DNA of 64,000 bases from Mycobacterium sp. (GTDB lineage Bacteria; Actinomycetota; Actinomycetes; Mycobacteriales; Mycobacteriaceae), in assembly GCA_020438845.1 (NCBI GenBank), contig JAGQTV010000017.1, positions 62,001 through 126,000 on the forward strand, read 5' to 3'. The position numbers and the translations under genes are program-made. Below, piece after piece: positions 26,345 through 34,616 of the stretch (the first letter of the stretch is position 1; every line of letters starts with the position of its first letter). The notes under the pieces were generated by a model. That model was not told the DNA's origin. It saw only the letters and a list, made by a program, of their open reading frames with translations, and made no database searches.

Positions 26345-26410
26345 GCTGCTCTGTTTCCGCTATTCGGCTGCCCTGTTCTCGCTATTCAGCTGCTCTGTTC
26401 ACGCTATTCA
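26345..26410. repeat. Three tandem 22-bp repeats ending at a stop codon
   Basis: Units 26345-26366, 26367-26388 and 26389-26410 share the pattern GCTGCYCTGTTNNCGCTATTCR. The last three bases of unit 3 are the stop codon of the exported protein on the minus strand. The rest of the 254-bp gap (26154-26407) shows no gene. Confidence 0.85.
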
Positions 26411-27034
26411 GCGGAGCGACGTCGGACCGCCACCAACCTCGGCGGGTAGCGGCGGCGGCAGCGGGACCACTGAACTCGGCGTCGCGCTATTTGGTGCGGC
26501 GGCGGTGGCTGGCGCTCCCGCGGTCGAAGCCGCGCCGGGCGACGACGTACTCGGCTTGGCACTCGAGGTCGACGGTTTGGCGGCGGAGGTTCCGGACTTC
26601 GAGGAGCCGGGTGCCTGGTGGAAGTCGGTCCACGTCTCGGTTCTGACCGTGTTGCCGCCGATGGTGACGCTCAATGCGGTGGGTGTCACGGTGTAGGTCG
26701 CGCCGTCGTTTGCAACGACGAACGTGTCGGTGCCGGTCTGTTTGGCCGGCACGATCAGCTTGGCTCCGTCGCTCACCCGCACACCGCGGTACTCGTAGGC
26801 CCCGTTGGCGGTCGAACAGATCGCAATCCGCGAGGTCTCGGTCGCTCCGAAGATGACCGCAGTATCGGGCCGGGTGCAGCGCGCGGTGGAATCGACGTAG
26901 CCGGCAACGTCGAAAGGGGGCGAAGCGGTGGGCGCAGCCACCGCCGGCGGCCCGCCGACTGCGAGCAGCGTCGAGACCGCTGCACAGGCGATCGCCGCGC
27001 GCAGTCCGGCTGCTGTTGACGTTGAGGCATTCAT
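26408..27034 (-). CDS. Exported protein of unknown function with a Ser/Pro/Ala tail
   Basis: 208 residues from ATG 27034 (an in-frame GTG lies at 27052). The signal peptide ends near AVAAP. The mature part (about 35-145) contains two cysteines (ARCTRPD and IAICSTA, probably a disulfide) and strand-rich segments such as GAYEYRGVRVSDGAKL and ATYTVTPTALSVTIGG. The final 60 residues are low-complexity (KPSTSSAKPSTSSPG, APATAAAPNS, PPPLPAEVG), suggesting a flexible wall-spanning or glycosylated tail. No family recognised. It lies 87 bp before the nagA stop on the same strand. Confidence 0.7.
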   Translation of the reverse strand: MNASTSTAAGLRAAIACAAVSTLLAVGGPPAVAAPTASPPFDVAGYVDSTARCTRPDTAVIFGATETSRIAICSTANGAYEYRGVRVSDGAKLIVPAKQTGTDTFVVANDGATYTVTPTALSVTIGGNTVRTETWTDFHQAPGSSKSGTSAAKPSTSSAKPSTSSPGAASTAGAPATAAAPNSATPSSVVPLPPPLPAEVGGGPTSLR

Positions 27035-27121
27035 CGGGTTCCACGAGATCACGGCACTGTGGTGCGAGGCGAGCGACGATGCGGAGCTTCGACGAAATTG
27101 TTACGGCGACCGACCGAATCG

Positions 27122-28267
27122 TTAGATAACCGAGACCCCGGGGATCCAGGCGCCGTGACTCAGCACTGCCGTGACGGCCAGATCCGAGTCGAGTATCACA
27201 AGGTCGGCGGTCGCTCCGGGGACCAGGGCAGGGCTCGGCAATCCCAACGCACGAGCGGGATTGATCGACGACTGGCTTACCGCCAACGCCAAGGCTTCAC
27301 CGCGGGGCAGGCCGCTGTGGGTCACTGCGAATCGGAACAGACGGTCCATCGTGGCGGTACTGCCCGCAATTGTGGTCGTGCCGGCCAGATGCGCGACACC
27401 GTGGGCCACGTCGACGGCCAGCGGGCCGATGCGGTAGGGCCCGTCGGGCATTCCTGCTGCCGCCATCGCGTCGGTGACCAGCGAGACTCGACTCGGCCCC
27501 GCGCTGTGGCTGACGTGGCGGTACAGCGCGGGATGTATGTGGACGCCGTCGGTGATGACCTCGACCGTCACCCGCGGATCTTCCAGTAGCGCGATCACCG
27601 GGCCAGGCTCGCGTTGGTTGACCGGCCGCATGGCGTTGAACAGGTGGGTGGCTACCGTCGCGCCGGCGGCGATCGCTTCGCGGGTCTGCTCATAGGTTGC
27701 CTCGGTATGCCCGACGGCGGCAACGGCCCCGGCTTCGACGACCTGGCGGATCGCATCGAGCCCGCCGGTCCGCTCCGGTGCGAGGGTCACCATCCGGATC
27801 GTCCCGCCGCCGGCTTCCAGGACGCGGCCCACCTCATCGGGCGCGGGATCGCGCAACAGAGCAGGGTCGTGGGCGCCGCATCGCTCGGCGGCCAGCCAGG
27901 GACCTTCCAGGTGGATGCCGGCGATCAGCCCGTCCCGTGCCAGTTCAGCCAGTGCGGTCACTTGGGCCAACAGGTCGTCGGGGGCCTCGGTGACCAACGA
28001 GGCGATCAACGTCGTCGTGCCGTGGCGGCGGTGCATGTCGACCACGGTGGCGGTCTCGGCCACACCGCCGGCGAAACTGGCCCCGCCACCACCGTGAACG
28101 TGTGTGTCGACGAATCCCGGCACCACCGTCACGGCGCCGAGGTCGACGTCCGGGGGGCGCGGCGGTGTTCCGGATCCGACGCCGGTCACCAGCGCCCCAG
28201 AGACCTCGATCCACCCGGGCTCCAACAACTCCGAACCGGTGAGCACGGTATCGGCGGCCAGTAGCAC
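27122..28267 (-). CDS. nagA: N-acetylglucosamine-6-phosphate deacetylase NagA
   Basis: 381 residues. An amidohydrolase with the metal-binding HxH in DTHVHGGGG (His56, His58), the Glu in HLEGPW, VGHTEAT, the catalytic Asp in LVTDAMAAAG and the C-terminal strand GATADLVILD. It removes the acetyl group from GlcNAc-6-phosphate, giving glucosamine-6-phosphate for NagB. GTG 28267 is preferred because it begins one base after the nagB stop (TGAGGTG); a longer frame would overlap nagB by over 50 bp. Operon with nagB and crr. Confidence 0.94.
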   Translation of the reverse strand: MLLAADTVLTGSELLEPGWIEVSGALVTGVGSGTPPRPPDVDLGAVTVVPGFVDTHVHGGGGASFAGGVAETATVVDMHRRHGTTTLIASLVTEAPDDLLAQVTALAELARDGLIAGIHLEGPWLAAERCGAHDPALLRDPAPDEVGRVLEAGGGTIRMVTLAPERTGGLDAIRQVVEAGAVAAVGHTEATYEQTREAIAAGATVATHLFNAMRPVNQREPGPVIALLEDPRVTVEVITDGVHIHPALYRHVSHSAGPSRVSLVTDAMAAAGMPDGPYRIGPLAVDVAHGVAHLAGTTTIAGSTATMDRLFRFAVTHSGLPRGEALALAVSQSSINPARALGLPSPALVPGATADLVILDSDLAVTAVLSHGAWIPGVSVI

Positions 28268-28268
28268 C

Positions 28269-29054
28269 TCAGACGCCTTGCCAGGCCGGCTTGCACAAAT
28301 AGGTTTCGCGGTAATAGTCGGCAAGCTGCAACCGGCGGGCGGCGGCGTCGTCGATCAGCACCGTCGCGTGCGGGTGGTGCTGCAGGATGGTCGCCGGCCA
28401 CATGGCGCTGACCGGACCCTCCACCAACTGGTGCACCGCCTCGGCTTTGGTACGTCCGGTGGCGACGAGGACGACATGGCGGGCGTCCATGATGGTTCCC
28501 AGGCCCTGGGTCAGGCAGTGGGTTGGCACGGCGCCGATGTCGCCGCCGAAGAAGCGCGCGTTGTCCATCCTGGTCTGGCGGGTGAGTGTCTTGATCCGGG
28601 TTCTGGAGGCCAACGAGGAGCCCGGCTCGTTGAAAGCGATATGGCCGTCTGTGCCGATCCCCAGGATCTGCAGGTCCACGCCCCCCGCTGCGTGGATCGC
28701 CTCCTCGTAGGCCGCACATGCGGCCGGAATGTCGGAGGCCAGACCGTCGGGTCCCTGCACGGCGCCGGGGGCGAAGTCGACGCGCGAGACGAACACGGTG
28801 TCGATGACCGTGCGGTAGCGCTCCGGATGGTCGGGGGGCAGACCGGCATACTCGTCGAGGGTGAACCCCTTGGCCCGCTTGAACGAGACCCGGCCGGCCG
28901 CGCAACGGGCCGCGAGTTCGTCGTAGATCGTCAACGGCGACGATCCGGTGGCCAGACCCAGCACCGCGTCTGGCTTTCGGGTCAGCAGCGACTCGATCGC
29001 GTCCGCCCCGACCCCGCCGATCTGGGCCGAGTCCTTGAGGATGACTACTTCCAT
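28269..29054 (-). CDS. nagB: Glucosamine-6-phosphate deaminase NagB
   Basis: 261 residues, the usual length. Family signatures are LGLATGSSPL (phosphate loop), FTLDEYAGLP with the catalytic Asp, and GIGTDGHIAFNEPGSS. It converts glucosamine-6-phosphate into fructose-6-phosphate and ammonia, feeding glycolysis. It lies between nagA (1-bp gap) and crr (20-bp gap) on the same strand, a complete catabolic operon. Confidence 0.95.
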   Translation of the reverse strand: MEVVILKDSAQIGGVGADAIESLLTRKPDAVLGLATGSSPLTIYDELAARCAAGRVSFKRAKGFTLDEYAGLPPDHPERYRTVIDTVFVSRVDFAPGAVQGPDGLASDIPAACAAYEEAIHAAGGVDLQILGIGTDGHIAFNEPGSSLASRTRIKTLTRQTRMDNARFFGGDIGAVPTHCLTQGLGTIMDARHVVLVATGRTKAEAVHQLVEGPVSAMWPATILQHHPHATVLIDDAAARRLQLADYYRETYLCKPAWQGV

Positions 29055-29074
29055 GCGGTCTCTATCCGTACGAC

Positions 29075-29545
29075 TTACTTGTTCGACGTGAAAAGGAGTG
29101 CGCTACCGGCGATTTCGGAACCGGCGTTGACAGCGTCAGCGACGACGACGTTGGAGGCCTCCCGTTCGTCCATCACCACGACCGGCACGATCGGACTGAA
29201 GCCTGCCGCGATGATGGCCGGAACGTCATAGGTGATCATCTTTTGGCCGGCAGTCACGGTGTCACCCTGGGCGACGTGGGCGGTGAAACCGGCACCGTTC
29301 AGCTGAACGGTGTCCAGGCCCAGGTGCACGAGTACGCCGACGTTGTCGGCGGTCATGATCACGTAGGCATGCGGCATCAGCTTGAGCAACTTGCCGCTGA
29401 CCGGGGCGACGGCATCGACGACTTGCCGGGGCGGGTCGACGGCGGCGCCATAGCCCACCATTCCCTGGGCGAAGACTGGGTCGGGTACTTCGGCGAGTGC
29501 CACGGCACGGCCGGCGATGGGCGCGAGGACTGGGGTCTGGCTCAT
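29075..29545 (-). CDS. crr: PTS system EIIA component, glucose/GlcNAc type (Crr)
   Basis: 156 residues. A single EIIA-Glc domain with the phosphorylated His74 in VLVHLGLDTV and the flanking PHAYVIMTADN segment. It passes phosphate from HPr to the EIIB domain of the divergent NagE. ATG 29545 is preferred over an upstream in-frame start because the extra residues are not conserved-looking. First gene of the crr-nagB-nagA operon, 110 bp from the nagE start. No clear operator is visible in that gap. Confidence 0.93.
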   Translation of the reverse strand: MSQTPVLAPIAGRAVALAEVPDPVFAQGMVGYGAAVDPPRQVVDAVAPVSGKLLKLMPHAYVIMTADNVGVLVHLGLDTVQLNGAGFTAHVAQGDTVTAGQKMITYDVPAIIAAGFSPIVPVVVMDEREASNVVVADAVNAGSEIAGSALLFTSNK

Positions 29546-29655
29546 GGGAACTGAGGATAGAGACCGGGGCCGCCCCGGTGGGGCAAAACCGCCTCTCAAG
29601 TGCTGCGCTTGTGGACTAAGCTTCGCCTCGACCTGCTATGAAGGAAGGCCCGGAC

Positions 29656-31236
29656 ATGAGTCAAGAGACCAAAGCCTCAGGCGCGGAACAGAAATCGGGC
29701 TTGAAGATCCCGGGCTTTGCGCAGTTGCAGCGGCTCGGCAAGAGCCTCATGTTGCCGATCGCAGTGCTGCCGGCGGCCGGCATCCTGCTGCGCCTGGGCC
29801 AGGACGACCTGCTGGGCAAGATCAAAGCCCCGGTGATCGGGCCGTTCTTCCAGGCGATGAGTGCCGCCGGCGGAGCCCTGTTCACCAACCTGGCACTGCT
29901 GTTTGCCGTGGGCGTGGCGATCGGGTTCGCCCGCAAAGCCGACGGGTCCACTGCGCTGTCTGCAGTCGTCGGTTACCTGGTCATGCAGGCGGTATTCAAG
30001 ACGATGTCGCCCATCGTGCTGGAGGGCCAACTCGACCAAGCGGGCGATGAGGCCCAGATCAACTACAGTGTCCTCGGCGGCATCGTGGTCGGGCTCATCA
30101 CGGCGGTGCTGTTCGACCGGTACCACACCATCAAGTTGCCGCCCTATCTAGGCTTTTTCGGCGGTCGCCGGTTCGTCCCGATCGCGGTGTCGCTGGCCAC
30201 GTTGGTGGTCGCGTTCGCGATGAGTTACTTCTACCCGATTTTCGACGCAGGGCTCACCGGGCTGGGCAGGTTCATCGGCGGTGCGGGTGCGTTGGGCGCC
30301 TTTGTCTACGGCTTTGCCAACCGGATGCTGATTCCCGTTGGGCTGCATCACATTCTGAATTCCTACATCTGGTTCATCTACGGCAGTTTCCAGAAGCCGG
30401 ACGGCGGGGGAGTGGTCACCGGTGAACTCAGCCGATTCGCCGCCGGGGATCCCACAGCCGGACGGCTAACGGCTGGCTTCTACCCGATTCTGATGTTCGG
30501 CCTGCCGGCCGCCGCGCTGGCGATGATCCATGTCGCCAATATCAAGCAGCGAAAAGTGGCCTTCGGCATTCTGTCGGCTGCCGGCCTGACGGCCTTCCTG
30601 ACCGGCGTGACCGAGCCACTGGAATTCGCCTTCATGTTCGTGGCGTTCCCGCTCTACGTCATCCACGCGGTGCTCACCGGCCTGTCGCTGGCGATCGCCT
30701 ATCTGCTGGACATTCACCTCGGATTCTCGTTCTCCGCCGGGCTCATAGACCTATTGCTCTGGGGCAATGCGCCTGCCGCCAAGAACGTCCCACTGCTCGT
30801 CGTGATGGGTTTGGTGTTCTTCGCGGTGTACTACCTGTTGTTCCGTTTCGTGATCATCAGGTGGAACATGCGCACACCCGGCCGCGAGATCGAGTCCGAG
30901 TTCGAGAGGGAGGAGAGCGCCAACCTCAGTGAGGGGGGCGACGCGGCCACGGCGATCCCGACTTCGGCAACCGCTGTTGCGACCGCTCCCCGCAAGACCG
31001 ACACCGACAGCAAGGCCGAAATGCTGATCGCGGCGTTCGGCGGCCGGGAAAACCTCCTCAGCGTTGACGCCTGCATCACGCGGTTGCGGATGGAGGTGGT
31101 CGACTCCAGCAAGGTGGAAAAGGAACGACTCAAGACCCTGGGAGCCGCCGGGGTCATCGAGGTGGGCAACAGTGTGCAGGCGGTGTTCGGCACGCAGGCC
31201 GAGGCGTTGAAGAACGAGATCCTGGACGCCCTGTAG
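29656..31236 (+). CDS. nagE: PTS N-acetylglucosamine transporter, EIICB (NagE)
   Basis: 526 residues. The EIIC domain (about 10-410, ten or so membrane helices) contains GLHHILNSYIWF and TGVTEPLEFAFMF, both typical of glucose/GlcNAc permeases. An Ala/Thr-rich linker leads to a C-terminal EIIB domain with the phosphorylated Cys473 in DACITRLRMEV. It imports GlcNAc as GlcNAc-6-phosphate. Specificity for GlcNAc is inferred from the neighbouring nagA/nagB. ATG 29656 is preferred over ATG 29638 because GAAGGAAGG lies 7 bp upstream. Its TAG stop opens a run of 16-bp tandem repeats. Confidence 0.92.
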   Translation: MSQETKASGAEQKSGLKIPGFAQLQRLGKSLMLPIAVLPAAGILLRLGQDDLLGKIKAPVIGPFFQAMSAAGGALFTNLALLFAVGVAIGFARKADGSTALSAVVGYLVMQAVFKTMSPIVLEGQLDQAGDEAQINYSVLGGIVVGLITAVLFDRYHTIKLPPYLGFFGGRRFVPIAVSLATLVVAFAMSYFYPIFDAGLTGLGRFIGGAGALGAFVYGFANRMLIPVGLHHILNSYIWFIYGSFQKPDGGGVVTGELSRFAAGDPTAGRLTAGFYPILMFGLPAAALAMIHVANIKQRKVAFGILSAAGLTAFLTGVTEPLEFAFMFVAFPLYVIHAVLTGLSLAIAYLLDIHLGFSFSAGLIDLLLWGNAPAAKNVPLLVVMGLVFFAVYYLLFRFVIIRWNMRTPGREIESEFEREESANLSEGGDAATAIPTSATAVATAPRKTDTDSKAEMLIAAFGGRENLLSVDACITRLRMEVVDSSKVEKERLKTLGAAGVIEVGNSVQAVFGTQAEALKNEILDAL

Positions 31237-31313
31237 CGGGAGGGCCCTATAGCGGGAGGGCCCTGTAGCGGGAGAGCACGGTAGCGGGAGAGCACGGTAA
31301 TGGGGACGCGCTG
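31234..31313 (+). repeat. Five tandem 16-bp repeats starting at the nagE stop codon
   Basis: Units at 31234, 31250, 31266, 31282 and 31298. The first two read TAGCGGGAGGGCCCTR, the next two are identical TAGCGGGAGAGCACGG, and the fifth is degenerate (TAATGGGGACGCGCTG). The first unit begins with the TAG stop of nagE. Confidence 0.9.
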
Positions 31314-31324
31314 TCGGGGGCGAG

Positions 31325-31330
31325 TAGGCT
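31325..31330 (+). promoter_or_regulatory. Putative -10 element of the acyltransferase, giving a near-leaderless mRNA
   Basis: TAGGCT ends 10 bp before the ATG at 31341, so transcription would start within a few bases of the start codon. No ribosome-binding site is visible, which fits. Confidence 0.45.
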
Positions 31331-31340
31331 CCCTGCGGTT

Positions 31341-32519
31341 ATGAGCGGCGCGCGGACCGGGGAGATCAGAGCGCTCACCGGTCTTCGGATCGTGGCGGCC
31401 CTGTGGGTGGTGTTGTTCCACTACCGGCCATTGATCTGGGAGGCCTCGCCCAGGCTCGAGGACGATCTGGCGCCGCTGCTGGATGCCGGTGCCCAGGGTG
31501 TGGACCTTTTCTTCATCCTCAGCGGTTTCGTGCTGACGTGGAATTACCTGGACCGGATGGGCCCTTCCTGGTCGGCACGCGCCAATCTGCATTTCCTGTG
31601 GCTGCGGTTGTCCCGGGTATGGCCGATCTACCTGGTGACGATGGGACTCGCCGCGGCATGGATCATCTTCACATTGCACGTCGGAACGGTTCCGTCACCC
31701 AATGTCGACAAGCTGACCGCCGTGAGTTTCGTCCGGCAGTTGTTGATGGTTCAACTGTGGTTCGCGCCGTTCTTCGACGACACCAGCTGGGACGGGCCGG
31801 CCTGGTCGATCAGCGCGGAATGGCTGGCCTACCTGCTCTTCGGTCTCTTGGTCCTGCTGGTTTTCCGGATAGCCCGGGTGTCGCGGGCGCGCATTCTCTT
31901 CCTGCTCGCCTTCTTCGCCGCGCTGCCGCCGACCGTGCTGCTGCTCGCCAGCGGCATGCTCTACACCCCATGGAGTTGGCTACCGCGAATCGTGGCGCAG
32001 TTCACCGCTGGAGCACTGGCCTGTGCCGCGGTGCGGCGACTTCGTCTCACCGACGGCGGGCGGCAAGCGGCCGGGATCGTGTCGCTGATGCTGGTGACGG
32101 CCCTGGTCGGCGGCCTGTACTACTACGACTCCCATCCGGTGTCGGGGATGATCGACTCAGGCGGCCTGATGGCGGTGCTTTTCACGCCCATCGTTGTGGC
32201 ACTTTCGGTCGGGGTGGGGACGTTGCCCGCGCTGCTGTCGACCCGGGTGCTGGTTTACGGCGGCCGGATCTCGTTCAGCCTCTACATGATTCACGAGCCC
32301 GTGCATACAGCGTGGAATTGGGCGGTGGTGCAGTACACCATCACGATGCCGAAGTCGGTGGAGAAAGTCGTCGTCGTCGGGTTGATCCTCGCGGCAATCG
32401 CGGCAGCAGTAGCGCTTTTTCACTTCGTCGAGGAACCCGCGCAACGGTGGATGCGCAGCATGGTGGATTCCCGTGACGTCAAACCCGGTGCCGCGCGGCA
32501 ACCCCCGCTGGCGGCGTGA
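31341..32519 (+). CDS. Acyltransferase family 3 membrane protein (OafA/YrhL-like)
   Basis: 392 residues with about ten membrane helices. The N-terminal signature RALTGLRIVAALWVVLFHY contains the conserved Arg and the catalytic-type His, and GVDLFFILSGFVL and WSISAEWLAYL are further family motifs. These proteins move acyl groups (acetyl, succinyl and similar) onto extracytoplasmic sugars or lipids. The target is unknown; mycobacterial members modify lipoarabinomannan, PIMs or related glycans. No SGNH domain is fused. Monocistronic. Confidence 0.9.
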   Translation: MSGARTGEIRALTGLRIVAALWVVLFHYRPLIWEASPRLEDDLAPLLDAGAQGVDLFFILSGFVLTWNYLDRMGPSWSARANLHFLWLRLSRVWPIYLVTMGLAAAWIIFTLHVGTVPSPNVDKLTAVSFVRQLLMVQLWFAPFFDDTSWDGPAWSISAEWLAYLLFGLLVLLVFRIARVSRARILFLLAFFAALPPTVLLLASGMLYTPWSWLPRIVAQFTAGALACAAVRRLRLTDGGRQAAGIVSLMLVTALVGGLYYYDSHPVSGMIDSGGLMAVLFTPIVVALSVGVGTLPALLSTRVLVYGGRISFSLYMIHEPVHTAWNWAVVQYTITMPKSVEKVVVVGLILAAIAAAVALFHFVEEPAQRWMRSMVDSRDVKPGAARQPPLAA

Positions 32520-32550
32520 GGTCCCTGGCCGACGTTTCGGCAGCGACCTT

Positions 32551-32943
32551 TCAGGCCTGACTTATCCCGGCGATCATGGCCGTGATCAGGATGACCACGA
32601 AGAGGCACAACAGCGCTGTGCCGATGATCCCCATGATGAAGCCCGCCTGGGCCTGCCCGCGCCCACCCAGCTGACCGCCGGAGGCGTCGATCTCGCGCAT
32701 CGACTTGAGACCAAGCCAGATGGCAACCGGCGACAAGAACGAGAAACATGCCAGGCCGACAATTCCCAGCACCATTGCCGTGGTCGCCTGCGGGTGGGCG
32801 GACGGTGGTGCACCCCACGGATACTGCAGGTACTGATCGGGTGGGTACGCGATGGGCGGATAGGGAGCCGGTGGCGGCATGGGCGGCGGGTAGCTCGGAA
32901 AGTTCGGGTCGTCGGGTGGCGGGCTGCCCCACGGGCTGGTCAT
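32551..32943 (-). CDS. Small membrane protein with Pro-rich N-terminus (DUF4190-like)
   Basis: 130 residues. The first ~50 are Pro/Tyr-rich (PSYPPPMPPPAPYPPIAYPP). Two membrane helices follow, separated by a cytoplasmic loop containing GLKSMREIDASGGQLGGRGQA. The pattern TTAMVLGIVGLACFSFLSPVAIWLG then a loop and GFIMGIIGTALLCLFVVILI is that of DUF4190 proteins, of unknown function. Divergent from the S53 peptidase gene by 71 bp. Confidence 0.8.
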   Translation of the reverse strand: MTSPWGSPPPDDPNFPSYPPPMPPPAPYPPIAYPPDQYLQYPWGAPPSAHPQATTAMVLGIVGLACFSFLSPVAIWLGLKSMREIDASGGQLGGRGQAQAGFIMGIIGTALLCLFVVILITAMIAGISQA

Positions 32944-33014
32944 AGCGCCGAGTCTATTTGAGGGGCAACGACGGCCGGTTGCTCTCGATGGTCGCGGTAA
33001 GCCACTCTTGGGGC

Positions 33015-34616
33015 GTGAAACGACGGGGCTCCTGGTCTGCGCTGGCCTTCGCCCTCCTGCTGACCTTGGGAGCGACGGTAGTGCTCGTCGCTCCGGACCG
33101 GCCGCAACACGGGAGAACCGACAACCTGATCGACGGCCCGTATGCTCGGCTGCTGGCCGAGTCGGCTGACCTCGGTCCCGCGCACACCGAACGCGTGCAG
33201 TTGACTGCGGCCCTGAAGAGGGCCGTCGAACCGGTGCGGTTGACCGACTGGGCGGCAACACGTGGCCTGTCGGTGCGGTGGCGGGCCGGGGACACCTGGG
33301 CGATCCTCGAAGGTCGACCAGATGCCGTTGCCGGTGCTCTGAACATCGTCGTACACGACTATCGGGCCAGGCGTGGCGATGTCTTCTACGCCTCACCGCA
33401 GCAGCCGAACGTACCGGCCGCAGCCCGCAGCGAGGTGGTGGAGTTGGGTCGGGTCCTGAGCTACACGCCCTACCGCGAAGGTCTTCCGCCCACCCCGCCG
33501 CTCGATGTGCCTGACGGCGGACTGCTGCCGACCCAGCTGTTGACTGCGTACAACGCCGCGACGTTGTCGGACGAGGGCTTCACCGGAAATGGCGCCACCG
33601 TGGTGGTGTTCAGCTTCGACGGGTTCAAGCAGCAGGATCTGGATAGTGCCGCCGATTGGTTCCATCTGCCCCGGTTCACTCCGGAGGTGATGGGTGAGCT
33701 GCCCAGCCAGCTGAGCGGCGAGGCGACCATGGACATGCAGGTAGTTCACGCCGTCGCACCGGACGCCAAGATCGTGCTGGCCAATGCCCGTCCCACGGTG
33801 GAGGGGGGCGCGGCCTACGAGAAGTTGGGCCGATTGATGGAGGAGGTAGACAAGCAGTATCCCGGCGCAATCTGGAGTCTTTCGATCGGCTGGGGCTGCG
33901 ACCGGATGCTCACCGCCGCTGACCTCGCCCCGGTGCGTGCTGCATTGGCGGCCGCGCACCGCCACGGCACGACAGCCTTCGACGCCACCGGTGACCTTGC
34001 CGGGCTGGATTGCAAAGGAGGCCACACCTGGTCGGATCCGCCCAGCTCCGACGACTTCGGAGTGGATGCGGTCGCCTCGCTTCCGGAGATGACCGCCGTC
34101 GGGGGCACCACCCTGTCCACCGACACCAACGGACGTTGGCTGGCCGAACAAGCCTGGTACGACATCCCACTGACACAGGGCACCGCGGGTGGTGCCTCGG
34201 TGCTGTTCGAGCGGCCCGCTTGGCAGGCGGTGAGTTCCAACGCCGGTCCGGCGGATCGACGTCTGGTACCTGACGTCGCCGCGGTCGCTGATCCGTTCAC
34301 CGGTGTGAAGTTCGTATTCCACCAGCAGGTCTTCGTCGGTGGCGGCACCTCCCAGGCGGCTCCGGTCTGGGCTGGCCTGGCCGCCTTGATCAACGAATTC
34401 CTCCGCGACAGCGGCATCGAACCGCTCGGCGACCTCAACCCATTGCTCTACAGGATCGCCGAAGGTGCTGCGGTACCGGGGTTTCGGGACATCACACTCG
34501 GCGGTAACGCCATCAGTCCGGGCGGGGTCGGATACGACATGGTCACAGGGCTAGGCACGCCGAATATCGATAACCTGCTGAAGGACATCTTGTTCGAAAA
34601 GTCGTTGAAGCGGTGA
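33015..34616 (+). CDS. S53-family (sedolisin/kumamolisin-like) serine-carboxyl peptidase, exported
   Basis: About 533 residues. An N-terminal signal/anchor (WSALAFALLLTLGATVVLVAP) is followed by an activation-peptide-like region and the catalytic domain. The triad is visible: Glu236 and Asp240 in SGEATMDMQ, and Ser446 in GGGTSQAAPVWAG. Asp327 in ATGDLAG is the oxyanion residue, with Leu where relatives have Ser. Calcium-site Asp lies in FRDITLGGN near the end. Such enzymes cleave peptides at acidic pH outside the cell. Start uncertain: GTG 33015 puts the signal peptide first; ATG 32988 is possible. Coupled (GTGA) to a downstream membrane protein gene. Confidence 0.9.
   Translation: MKRRGSWSALAFALLLTLGATVVLVAPDRPQHGRTDNLIDGPYARLLAESADLGPAHTERVQLTAALKRAVEPVRLTDWAATRGLSVRWRAGDTWAILEGRPDAVAGALNIVVHDYRARRGDVFYASPQQPNVPAAARSEVVELGRVLSYTPYREGLPPTPPLDVPDGGLLPTQLLTAYNAATLSDEGFTGNGATVVVFSFDGFKQQDLDSAADWFHLPRFTPEVMGELPSQLSGEATMDMQVVHAVAPDAKIVLANARPTVEGGAAYEKLGRLMEEVDKQYPGAIWSLSIGWGCDRMLTAADLAPVRAALAAAHRHGTTAFDATGDLAGLDCKGGHTWSDPPSSDDFGVDAVASLPEMTAVGGTTLSTDTNGRWLAEQAWYDIPLTQGTAGGASVLFERPAWQAVSSNAGPADRRLVPDVAAVADPFTGVKFVFHQQVFVGGGTSQAAPVWAGLAALINEFLRDSGIEPLGDLNPLLYRIAEGAAVPGFRDITLGGNAISPGGVGYDMVTGLGTPNIDNLLKDILFEKSLKR

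Noticed and set aside
29546-29655. DasR-type operator between crr and nagE
   Set aside because: Only a loose match to the known GlcNAc-repressor site was found; not enough to call.
26345-31313. The two tandem repeat arrays as CRISPR
   Set aside because: Repeats are directly adjacent without spacers, and no cas genes are present.
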